Assembly (NCBI RefSeq): GCF_000722545.1
Contig: NZ_JNVM01000005.1
Span: 124,001 to 188,000, forward strand
DNA: 64,000 nucleotides
Direction: 5' to 3'
From: Paenibacillus tyrphae
GTDB taxonomy: Bacteria > Bacillota > Bacilli > Paenibacillales > NBRC-103111
Shown: positions 1 through 7,500 of the stretch, piece after piece
How positions within the stretch are numbered: position 1 is the stretch's first letter
Layout: the number at the start of each line of letters is the position of its first letter
Translations under genes and position numbers: made by a program
The notes under the pieces: model-generated
What the model saw: the letters and a program-made list of their open reading frames with translations, nothing else
What the model was told of the DNA's origin: nothing
Databases searched by the model: none

Positions 1-140
1 TCGCCAAGTCGCTTGCGCAGCTCGGCATTCCATGCTTCGGCTGCACGCCGGATCTGCTCCCCGAGCTGATCGAAGGCGCGCTGCAAGGACGGAATTTGCA
101 AGAGCTCGCCGTGAAGGCGGGGAAGGATGCGAAGAAGTAG
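1..140 (+). CDS. C-terminal end of an unidentified protein (possibly VWA-domain type)
   Basis: Only the last 45 codons are in the window. The frame is open from base 3 to the TAG at 138-140 and contains the segment LGIPCFGCTPDLLPELIEGA, then a basic tail ending in KDAKK. The segment GIPCFGCTP followed by an LPEL helix resembles the end of von Willebrand A domain proteins of Paenibacillaceae, where it is the last strand and helix of the fold. That is recollection of a family pattern, not a proof. It is followed by a strong intrinsic terminator, so it is the last gene of its transcription unit. Confidence 0.45.
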   Translation, partial: AKSLAQLGIPCFGCTPDLLPELIEGALQGRNLQELAVKAGKDAKK

Positions 141-174
141 ATTGTACGACGGTTGAGGCAAAAGGTTGAAGGTA

Positions 175-214
175 GCGGTCGGGCAGAGGATGTTTTTGCC
201 CGGCCGCTTTTTTT
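175..214 (+). terminator. Rho-independent terminator
   Basis: An 11-bp GC-rich stem (GCGGTCGGGCA at 175-185 against TGCCCGGCCGC at 197-207, with G-T pairing) is followed by seven T. It ends the transcription unit whose last codons lie at 1-140. Confidence 0.9.
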
Positions 215-937
215 GCTCGATTGGGGGATTCTTGCAGTTGCAACAGCGAAGTCGACAATCCGCAGAACGGTGGAGTCGAAGCGCTAGGTAACACTCGGAG
301 GGCGGTATAACTAGAGGAACTCTGATGCGCTAATTCTAGATTTTGGCACGCTATCGGCACATAGAGGAAGCAGGATGCTTTATCGGTGTCGAAAAACTTT
401 CGTTGCCGTGGATTTCGGCCCGATAGAAACACTACAGTTCCGCTAATTATCGCAGATCGGCTAAATTGACCGGCTTAGAGGAACGTGGGTTCCTCTATTT
501 GGAAGATGGCGTTCCGTCTCGCTTGCGTCCCTCACCCGGATTCCAGACTTATTATGCTTACCGCCCTACGTCCTGTTACGCTCCGCTCAACCTCCGCTCG
601 TGTCCAGTTATATCAGCTCAATCCTGCACGCAATTTGCTCATTCTAGCGGTATGACACCTGTGTCCATTCTGCTATTCCCTTCTGCGTCGTTTCACACAC
701 TCCGCTCATGTCCCGCTTATGCCCCGCTACGTCGTATCCCGCCCGCATCCCACCTCCGTCTCATTCGTATCCCGTCCACCTGAATCCAGTCCCCGCCCAG
801 CACCTATCGTGTGTCCCCAGCCAGTCACCTTATCCCATCATATCCCCCCACACATCCCGCCATATCCTCGCCTCTTCCGTCTCGGCCCTGCCCCTCGCTA
901 CCTGAAAAAATCAAACCTCATTCCTGAAGTTCATGCA
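215..937. repeat. Gene-free stretch with degenerate interspersed repeats
   Basis: I see no credible gene here: the short open frames lack ribosome sites and exist in several frames at once. The first part holds four diverged copies of a unit that starts AGAGGAAC or similar and ends near GCTAATT or CTATTT, at about 313, 363, 425 and 477, so spaced 50-62 bases apart. From about 530 to 900 the + strand becomes strongly pyrimidine-rich, with CCGCT repeated at 702, 713 and 724 (exact 11-base period). Such decayed AGAGGAAC...GTTCCGCTA-type units are, to my recollection, common between genes in Paenibacillus and Cohnella. Confidence 0.55.
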
Positions 938-966
938 TTGTTCGATTGAACCGTATCCGCCATAAT
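938..966 (+). promoter_or_regulatory. Candidate sigma-A promoter for the importer cassette
   Basis: TTGTTC (938-943), a 17-base spacer and CATAAT (961-966) lie about 30 bases before the start of the binding-protein gene. Both boxes deviate from consensus by one or two bases, in keeping with a promoter that needs the response regulator encoded at the end of the cassette. Confidence 0.5.
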
Positions 967-997
967 GAGCTTATTAAACTAGAGGGGGAAAAGAACG

Positions 998-2347
998 ATG
1001 GCAAAAGTGATGAAGTGGGCGCAGGTCGCCTTGGCCGGGTCGCTGGCCGTAAGTCTCGCCGCGTGCGGAACGGACGCGAATAAATCGGCGGCAGGCAGCG
1101 GCGGCGCAGGGTCAAGCGGAGAGGCGGCGAAGGAGAAGGACAAGTCGGGCGCGGTAACGATCACGTTCCAGAACATTTATCCGGACCCGACCGCACCGAA
1201 TCATAAAATCATGAAAAAGATCGTCGCGGATTATACCGCAGCGCATCCGAATATTAAGATCGAGCTGGATTCCCTCAATACCGACCAGCAAAAGCTGAAG
1301 CTCAAAACGCAAGCCGCAGCCAAAGAAGTGCCGGACATCACGATTGTGAACCCCGCCGCGCAGATGAAGCCGTTCGTCGATGCGGGCCTGCTCGCGCCGC
1401 TGAACGATATGCTTGACCAGAACGGGCTGAAGGATACGTTCCAAAAAGGCATCCTCGACTACTATTCGTTTAACAATAACGTGTATGCGCTTCCGGACGG
1501 CAACAATATTGCGCTCGTCTTCTATAACAAAGAGCTGTTCAGTCAAGCGGGCGTCGAAGTGCCGAAGACGTTCGAAGAAATGATCGAAGTCGTCAAGAAG
1601 CTGAAAGCCAAAGGCATTACGCCGATCGCCATCGGGGAAAAGGACAGCTGGACCGGGTCGTTCCTGTTCATGAACATGCTGCTTCGCACGAATAACGGTC
1701 CCGGCTTCCTAAAGGACGTGCTGGACAAGAAGAAGACGTTCGGCGATTCGGCATTTACCGATGCGGCAAGCAAGTTCCAGGATATAGTGCAGGCGGGCGC
1801 GTTCCAGGAAGGAGCGACCTCGTTCGACTACAATGCGGGAGAGAATCTGTTCAAGACGGGCAAAAGCGCGATGTATATCATGGGAACCTGGGCCACCGGC
1901 GCGATCGACGATTCGTCGGTAAAGGGCAAAATCGGCGTCTTCAAGTTCCCGACCGTGGGGGGCAAGGGCAACCCCGATCAGTACATGATCGCTCCCGGCA
2001 GCGCCTTCGCCGTATCGGCAACGAGCAAGCATTTGAAGGAGACAAAGGAATTCCTCAATTACTTCATGGTCAACTTCCCGAAGGTATCCTTCGAGATGAA
2101 GAACGCCGTCGGGATTGGGCAGAAGGTGGAAGGCGACTTCAAGGCGGCTGGCTATTCGCAGCTTGCCATGGATATCCTGGAGCTGTTCAAAAACATACAG
2201 GGCGGCGATCTCGCCTTCGATAACACGATGAATCCGGGAACGGCGCAGGCGCATTTGACCAGCATCCAGAATTTGTTCGTTCAGAAAAAAGATCCGAAGG
2301 ATGTCGGCAAAGAGCATCAGACCGCCTTCGAAACGAACAACAAGTAA
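998..2347 (+). CDS. ABC sugar-type extracellular solute-binding lipoprotein
   Basis: This 449-residue protein binds a carbohydrate-like ligand outside the cell and hands it to the two permeases encoded next. The N-terminus is a lipoprotein signal: charged MAKVMKW, a hydrophobic stretch, then the lipobox LAAC with the lipidated Cys at about residue 23, followed by a Gly/Ser/Ala linker. The body has the family 1 binding-protein pattern (ITIVNPAAQMKPFVDAGLL, ALVFYNKELF, GKSAMYIMGTWATGA). Length is typical for the CUT1 group. GAGGGGG about ten bases upstream supports the ATG at 998. No ATPase gene is nearby, so a shared MsmX-type ATPase is likely. The ligand cannot be read from sequence. Confidence 0.93.
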   Translation: MAKVMKWAQVALAGSLAVSLAACGTDANKSAAGSGGAGSSGEAAKEKDKSGAVTITFQNIYPDPTAPNHKIMKKIVADYTAAHPNIKIELDSLNTDQQKLKLKTQAAAKEVPDITIVNPAAQMKPFVDAGLLAPLNDMLDQNGLKDTFQKGILDYYSFNNNVYALPDGNNIALVFYNKELFSQAGVEVPKTFEEMIEVVKKLKAKGITPIAIGEKDSWTGSFLFMNMLLRTNNGPGFLKDVLDKKKTFGDSAFTDAASKFQDIVQAGAFQEGATSFDYNAGENLFKTGKSAMYIMGTWATGAIDDSSVKGKIGVFKFPTVGGKGNPDQYMIAPGSAFAVSATSKHLKETKEFLNYFMVNFPKVSFEMKNAVGIGQKVEGDFKAAGYSQLAMDILELFKNIQGGDLAFDNTMNPGTAQAHLTSIQNLFVQKKDPKDVGKEHQTAFETNNK

Positions 2348-2385
2348 CGACGGGCCGGAATCGGAATCCAGCAATATTGCCGCAG

Positions 2386-2406
2386 CGCGCGCCGGAGAGG
2401 CGCGCG
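2386..2406 (+). promoter_or_regulatory. GC-rich hairpin between binding protein and permease
   Basis: A perfect 8-bp stem (CGCGCGCC / GGCGCGCG) with a 5-base loop lies 38 bases after the binding-protein stop and has no T tract. Such intercistronic hairpins commonly protect the upstream message so that more binding protein than permease is made; that role is inferred here. Confidence 0.6.
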
Positions 2407-2508
2407 TTCCCTTGCCCAAACAAAAAAACGAAATCAATAGGTTTCGCTTCGATCATCTCATGCTACACACTACCAGTCACATTTTGCCAAAGGAGGTGCC
2501 CTTGAGCC

Positions 2509-3399
2509 GTGCATGCCATGAAGGTTTCCCGGCGGACGATCGCCGTCTTCGTTCTTCCCTGCCTGCTGCTCTATATCGGTCTGGTGTTCGTGCCGATCCT
2601 TGTGTCGTTCTACAGCGCCATGCTGGATTGGAACGGCATCGGCGAAGCGCGGTTTATCGGGCTGGACAATTTCAAGGAGCTGTTTACGAAGGATGCGGTG
2701 TTTTGGCCGTCCGTAGGCCGCACGCTGATGTTCGCTGTATTTTCCATGGCAGAGATTCCGATCGCGCTGTTCGTCGCCATCCTGATCAGCCGTTACGTGC
2801 GCAAGCCTAATTTTCTCGTTTCCAGCTACTTTCTGCCGGTCATTTTATCCGTTGTCGTCGTAGGTCAGCTATGGAAAACGGTTTACAACCCCGCTTCGCT
2901 CGGAGGCATGCTGAACCAACTGCTGATGATGGTCGGCTTGGATTCGTGGGCGAAGCCGTGGCTGACCGATCCGAATACGGCGATGATCGCGCTGTATTTC
3001 GTCGCGCTGTGGCAGTATCTCGGTTACCATGTGCTGATCCAGTTCACGGGTATCCAGAACATTCCGTCCGAAATCTACGAAGCGGCGCGGATTGACGGGG
3101 CGGAGGGCTTTACGGCGGACCGCTACATTACGTTCCCGATGGTCATCCCGATTTTCAAAATCTCACTGGTGCTCGCCATCATCGGCTCGCTGCAAGCGTT
3201 CGACATGATCATGGTCATGACCGGAGGCGGTCCGGCCCATGCAACGGACGTGACGTCCACCCACATGTACAACATGTCGTTCCTGTCGATGCGGTACGGC
3301 TACGGCAGCGCGATGGCGGTGTTTCTGGTCATCGAGTGTCTGGCCGCCACGCTGCTGCTGAATGCGGTATTCCGGCGGATCGAGAGCAAGCTATCTTAA
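2509..3399 (+). CDS. ABC sugar-type permease, MalF/UgpA-like subunit
   Basis: This 296-residue inner-membrane protein is one half of the channel of the importer. It shows six membrane segments, the first at about residues 9-30, and the EAA loop that contacts the ATPase (EIYEAARIDGAEGF, then FPMVIP) near residues 190-210. I place the start at the GTG at 2509 because AAAGGAGGTG lies at 2489-2498, at a good distance; the in-frame ATG at 2518 is a weaker alternative. It lies 161 bases after the binding-protein gene and 19 bases before the putative start of the second permease, so the cassette is probably one operon. Confidence 0.93.
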   Translation: MHAMKVSRRTIAVFVLPCLLLYIGLVFVPILVSFYSAMLDWNGIGEARFIGLDNFKELFTKDAVFWPSVGRTLMFAVFSMAEIPIALFVAILISRYVRKPNFLVSSYFLPVILSVVVVGQLWKTVYNPASLGGMLNQLLMMVGLDSWAKPWLTDPNTAMIALYFVALWQYLGYHVLIQFTGIQNIPSEIYEAARIDGAEGFTADRYITFPMVIPIFKISLVLAIIGSLQAFDMIMVMTGGGPAHATDVTSTHMYNMSFLSMRYGYGSAMAVFLVIECLAATLLLNAVFRRIESKLS

Positions 3400-3418
3400 G
3401 GACGGGAGGGATGTTCCA

Positions 3419-4306
3419 ATTTCGATAAATTCATCTCCGAATGCGGCCGTGCAGCGAACTTCCATACGCCTGCGGAGCAAGACGTTCAAGTGGAAAAAGG
3501 CGGCGGTGCTGCCGTTCCTGTCCGTCCTGTTCGTCACGCAATTGTATCCGCTCGTCTGGCTGGTGCTGTATTCGTTCAAAACGAACGAAGAAATATTGGA
3601 TGGCAGCTTCTTTTCCTTGCCCCGCGAGCTGCGGTGGCAGAACTACAAGGATGCCTACGAGGGGGGGCATTACCTGCAATATTTGTTCAACAGCCTGCTC
3701 GTTACCTCAGTAACGGTGGCGCTGGTCATCATCCTAAGCGCGATGGTCGCTTATGCGATCACGCGATTTCGCTGGCGCTACGGCACGCTGGTCATGACGG
3801 TGTTTCTGATCGGCATCATGATTCCGCTTCAAGCCACGCTGCTACCCCTCATGATCATTTTCAAAAACATCGGCATTCTCAATACGCATTTGGCTTTGAT
3901 TTTGCCCTACATTACGTTCTCGACTCCGATTGCGGTGTTCGTCTTGAGCGGATTCATGAAATCGATCCCGTATGAAATCGAAGAATCCGCCATCATGGAC
4001 GGGGCCAGCGTGTACCGGACGTTCCGCAACATCATTATGCCGGTCTCGGTTCCGCCGATCATGACGGTGTGCATCCTGACCTTTATCTCGATCTGGAACG
4101 AGTACATTTTGGCGGCGACGTTCATTTCGTCGGAGAAGCTTAAGACGCTGCCATTCGGGGTCAACAGCTTCATCGGCCAATATTCGGTCAATTATGGCGC
4201 AATCGGGGCGCTTCTCGTGCTTGGGGCGCTGCCGGTCATCATCATCTATTTTGCATTATCGGAGCGGATTACGAAAGGCATGGTGGCGGGAGCGGTAAAA
4301 GGGTAG
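3419..4306 (+). CDS. ABC sugar-type permease, MalG/UgpE-like subunit
   Basis: This is the second channel subunit, about 295 residues, with six membrane segments, the EAA loop EIEESAIMDGASVYRTF and the typical C-terminus MVAGAVKG. The start is awkward. The frame is open from an ATG at 3362 inside the preceding gene, but that ATG has no ribosome site. A good site (GGGAGGG, 3404-3410) is followed by an ATG at 3411 that is out of frame and stops after five codons. The in-frame codon at the right distance is ATT at 3419; a GTG at 3449 is another option. I chose ATT because of its spacing and the normal N-terminal length, with low certainty about the exact codon. Confidence 0.88.
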   Translation: MSINSSPNAAVQRTSIRLRSKTFKWKKAAVLPFLSVLFVTQLYPLVWLVLYSFKTNEEILDGSFFSLPRELRWQNYKDAYEGGHYLQYLFNSLLVTSVTVALVIILSAMVAYAITRFRWRYGTLVMTVFLIGIMIPLQATLLPLMIIFKNIGILNTHLALILPYITFSTPIAVFVLSGFMKSIPYEIEESAIMDGASVYRTFRNIIMPVSVPPIMTVCILTFISIWNEYILAATFISSEKLKTLPFGVNSFIGQYSVNYGAIGALLVLGALPVIIIYFALSERITKGMVAGAVKG

Positions 4307-4401
4307 GAAGCGGAAGCGGGCGGAGGATAAACCCCATATTCGCCCTCCAATCTCGCGTGATATGATAGGAACAGTAAGGATACGGAAAGGGGAGTTTCCG
4401 G

Positions 4402-6213
4402 TTGAAGCGAGGTCTTCATTCCATTCATACCCGTCTGTTTCTGCTGTTCCTGTTTTGCATGCTCGGGCTGCTGCTTATCGTCAGCGCGCTGTATTACAAG
4501 CGGACAACGGATCAACTACACCAGAAGATTGGGGAGATCGCGCAAAAAAACTTTTCGCAAACGATGGACTTGTTCGACCTGCTGCTCAAAGGGTACGACA
4601 GCCTGACCAAGTCGCTGAACGGCAACCCGGATTTGCAGCGGCTGCTGCAGGTGCCGCCGACGCAGGATTCCGCGCTGCGCATGATCAACGAACGGACGAT
4701 CACGAATCTGATCGGGGCGATCTATTACTCCCGGGAAGATATGATCGGCATTCATGTCGTGGCGAATTCGGGTGCGATCTACAGCTACGGCAACTCGATG
4801 AGCGTCATTGACCCCGGCTTCGCGAACTCCTCGTGGTACCGGAGCATACGCGAATCGTCCGGCGAAATGGTATGGTTCGGCGTCAAAGAGCATTCGATCA
4901 TCGATCAGGCGGAGAAAAGGCCCGTGTTCGCCTTCGGGCGGCCGCTTTACGATCTGCACGAGCATCGGCCGATCGGCATCGTGCTCATTGAGACGGACCC
5001 GAAGCCGATCTTGTCGGGGCTTGCGAACCTGAGCCTGAGCCCGCGGAGCGAGGTCTATATCCTGTCGAAGGCGAGGCAGGTGATGGCCGTGTCCGCACAG
5101 ACGCCGAAGGAGCTTTCCGTCGCGGACTATTGGAGCGATGCGCTCGGCGACGGCGAGGTCCGGGTCGATCCGCAGGCGGGGCGTCTGATCGTCGCGTCCA
5201 AGCCGTCCATGGCGGATTGGCAGGTCGTCAGCTCGACGCCGGATGCCGATCTGAACGTGGAGCAGGATCAGATGAAGCGCTTTTTGCTGCTGGTCATCTC
5301 CGTGCTCGTCGTCGTCTCAACGGCGCTGGCGACGTTTGTATCGCGGACGATTTCGTCTCCGCTCAAGCGGCTCATTCAGCAGATGAGGCAGGTGGAGCGC
5401 GGCAATTTCCGCGGTCTGCTGCACGTTAAGTCGTATGAAGAAATCAACATCCTGGTAGCGTCCTTCAACCAGATGGTCAACCGGATGGACGAATTGATCG
5501 AAAGAGTCAAAGCGGTGTCCATCAGCGAAAAAAATGCCCAACTGCTGGCGCTCCAATCGCAGGTGAACCCGCATTTTCTGTATAACACGCTCGACATGAT
5601 CTATTGGATGCTTGACGAAAAAGGGAACGAACGGCTCGGCAAAGTTGTGTTATCGCTTTCACATATGTTCCGCTACAGCAGTCATTGGGAAGGCTCTTCC
5701 GAGGTTCGGCTGCGCGACGAGCTGGAGCAGATCCGGGACTATCTGACGATCATCGAAGCGCGGCTTGAAGGAAGGGTCTCCGTCGAGATGGACGTCGATC
5801 CCCGGTGGGAAAACATCCGGTTGCCGAAGATGACGCTGCAGCCGGTAATCGAGAACGCGGTCAAGCACGGACTTGAGCGACTTGATCGCCCCGGCGTACT
5901 GCGTGTCTACGCGAAGGCGGACGACCGACGGCTCCGGCTGTATGTGGAAGATAACGGCAGCGGCATGGAGCCGCATGTGCTCGACCGGCTGCGGCGTTCG
6001 CTCGGAACGAATGCCGTGCCGATGGGAGAAGAGGCTGCGGCGGTGAAGGCCGGGGAATCGCGGCGCGGCGGGATCGGTCTGCAGAACGTGCACCGCCGGC
6101 TGGGGCTGATGTTCGGAGAAGCGTATGGGCTGCAAATCGATAGCTCGCCGGGGACTGGAACGACGGTGACGATCTCGATGCCGCTGCCCGGGGAAGGGGG
6201 AACGGAAGCATGA
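4402..6213 (+). CDS. Sensor histidine kinase, YesM/LytS type
   Basis: This 603-residue membrane kinase senses an extracytoplasmic signal and phosphorylates the response regulator that overlaps its end. It has a membrane segment at about residues 11-30, an extracellular sensor of about 250 residues, a second segment near 293-315, a HAMP domain, and the His_kinase domain with the phospho-acceptor in QVNPHFLYNTLD (about residue 392). The ATPase domain follows, with ENAVKHG, VEDNGSGM and GGIGLQNVHRRL. The start is TTG at 4402, with AAAGGGGAG upstream. Kinases of this group usually switch on the adjacent sugar importer in Paenibacillaceae, which fits its place 95 bases after the permeases. Confidence 0.93.
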   Translation: MKRGLHSIHTRLFLLFLFCMLGLLLIVSALYYKRTTDQLHQKIGEIAQKNFSQTMDLFDLLLKGYDSLTKSLNGNPDLQRLLQVPPTQDSALRMINERTITNLIGAIYYSREDMIGIHVVANSGAIYSYGNSMSVIDPGFANSSWYRSIRESSGEMVWFGVKEHSIIDQAEKRPVFAFGRPLYDLHEHRPIGIVLIETDPKPILSGLANLSLSPRSEVYILSKARQVMAVSAQTPKELSVADYWSDALGDGEVRVDPQAGRLIVASKPSMADWQVVSSTPDADLNVEQDQMKRFLLLVISVLVVVSTALATFVSRTISSPLKRLIQQMRQVERGNFRGLLHVKSYEEINILVASFNQMVNRMDELIERVKAVSISEKNAQLLALQSQVNPHFLYNTLDMIYWMLDEKGNERLGKVVLSLSHMFRYSSHWEGSSEVRLRDELEQIRDYLTIIEARLEGRVSVEMDVDPRWENIRLPKMTLQPVIENAVKHGLERLDRPGVLRVYAKADDRRLRLYVEDNGSGMEPHVLDRLRRSLGTNAVPMGEEAAAVKAGESRRGGIGLQNVHRRLGLMFGEAYGLQIDSSPGTGTTVTISMPLPGEGGTEA

Positions 6214-7394
6214 AGCTGCTCATTGTGGATGACGAAAAGGTGATTCGGGAAGGGATCAAACGCACGGTGCGGGGCGCGTTTCCGGACGCGGAAGTGCATT
6301 TGGCCGCCTCACCGGAGGAAGCGGTAGAGACGCTCGCCTCCTGCCGGATCGACGTCGTGTTGACGGATATTTTGATGCCGGGAATGACCGGACTGGAATT
6401 GATGCGGCTTACCCGCCGCAGGCACCCGCAGGTGAAATGGGTCGTCATCTCCGCGCACTCGGAATTTGCGTATGCGCAGGAAGCAGTCCGGCTCGGAGCC
6501 CGGGATTACTTGCTGAAGCCGATCGGCAAAGAGCGGCTGGTCGAGCTCATTCATACGCTGCGGGAAGAGCTGCGCGAAGAGCATGCCGTCTCGGCGGAAA
6601 GCCAGCTTTTGAAGCAAAACCTGAAGTATTTGCGCGAGGCGGTATTCCAGCGCTGGGCGGCGGGGCTCGATATCGGCCGCTTCGACATGTCGGCTTTCGA
6701 ACGGAGTTATCCCGAATTTCACTTGGTTTTGGTCGCGCTGGGCAGTCCGGGAAAAGCGCATCTGGAGCATTTTATCGTCGACAACGTGCTATCCGAGCTG
6801 ATCGAGATGCGGGGGGACGGATTCGCCGCCAGTCTGGACAGCCATCATCTGCTCGGGCTTGCGGCGCTGCGTCCGGGTACGGCGGTCGAAGCGTTCCACG
6901 AGGAGCTTCATGCCCACTTGAAGCGCTATGTGAAGGTACCGTTCCAGATCGTTCACAGCGGGCCGGTGACGGATATCCGGTCGGTGCCGGAGCAGGTAAG
7001 GCGGCTGCGGTCCCGGACGGCGGCGCCCGCGGCTGCGTCCGAACGCGAGTCCTGCGGAGACAGCCCTGTCGAGGTGGCGCTGCAATATATCCGCATGTAT
7101 TTCCACAGCGACCTGTCCTTGGAGAAGGTGGCGTCCGTTGTGTACTTGAACCCGGTCTATTTCAGCCAGCTTTTCAAGCAAAAGACCGGTCAGGGGTATA
7201 AGGAATACGTCATCCACCTGCGGATGGAACGGGCTAAGGAATTGCTGCAGGACCCGCAGCTGAGGCTCGCCGACGTAGCCGAGCGGATCGGCTACCAGGA
7301 CATGCGGCATTTTACGCAGGTGTTCCGCAAAAAATTCATGCAGACGCCGACGGAGTTCCGGCAGCGTTTGTCGATGGGAGCAGGGCGCGGTTAA
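6210..7394 (+). CDS. Response regulator with AraC-type DNA-binding domain (YesN type)
   Basis: This 394-residue protein joins a receiver domain (residues 1-120; acidic pocket VDDEK, phospho-acceptor Asp in VVLTDILMPGM at about 53, Lys in LLKPIG) to a poorly conserved middle region and a C-terminal AraC helix-turn-helix pair (about 285-385; SLEKVASVVYLNPVYFSQLFK and DVAERIGYQDMRHFTQVFRKKF). Its ATG overlaps the kinase stop (ATGA), which indicates translational coupling. The expected target is the importer promoter upstream of 998. Confidence 0.94.
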   Translation: MKLLIVDDEKVIREGIKRTVRGAFPDAEVHLAASPEEAVETLASCRIDVVLTDILMPGMTGLELMRLTRRRHPQVKWVVISAHSEFAYAQEAVRLGARDYLLKPIGKERLVELIHTLREELREEHAVSAESQLLKQNLKYLREAVFQRWAAGLDIGRFDMSAFERSYPEFHLVLVALGSPGKAHLEHFIVDNVLSELIEMRGDGFAASLDSHHLLGLAALRPGTAVEAFHEELHAHLKRYVKVPFQIVHSGPVTDIRSVPEQVRRLRSRTAAPAAASERESCGDSPVEVALQYIRMYFHSDLSLEKVASVVYLNPVYFSQLFKQKTGQGYKEYVIHLRMERAKELLQDPQLRLADVAERIGYQDMRHFTQVFRKKFMQTPTEFRQRLSMGAGRG

Positions 7395-7433
7395 CGGCCG
7401 TTAGGCCCGATGTTTGACGATCATGTCCCGCTA

Positions 7434-7464
7434 TGGACAAAACAACCCCGGCGCGTGATACAAT
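7434..7464 (+). promoter_or_regulatory. Possible promoter for the PyrD-like gene
   Basis: TGGACA (7434-7439) and TACAAT (7459-7464) stand before the gene, but the 19-base spacer is longer than usual, so the assignment is tentative. Confidence 0.35.
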
Positions 7465-7500
7465 GGCAGCATATGGATGACGGAGTACGGGAGTGAGAGG

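Noticed and set aside
466..949. Three overlapping + strand frames of 65-105 codons
   Set aside because: No ribosome sites, low-complexity pyrimidine-rich DNA, open in several frames at once.
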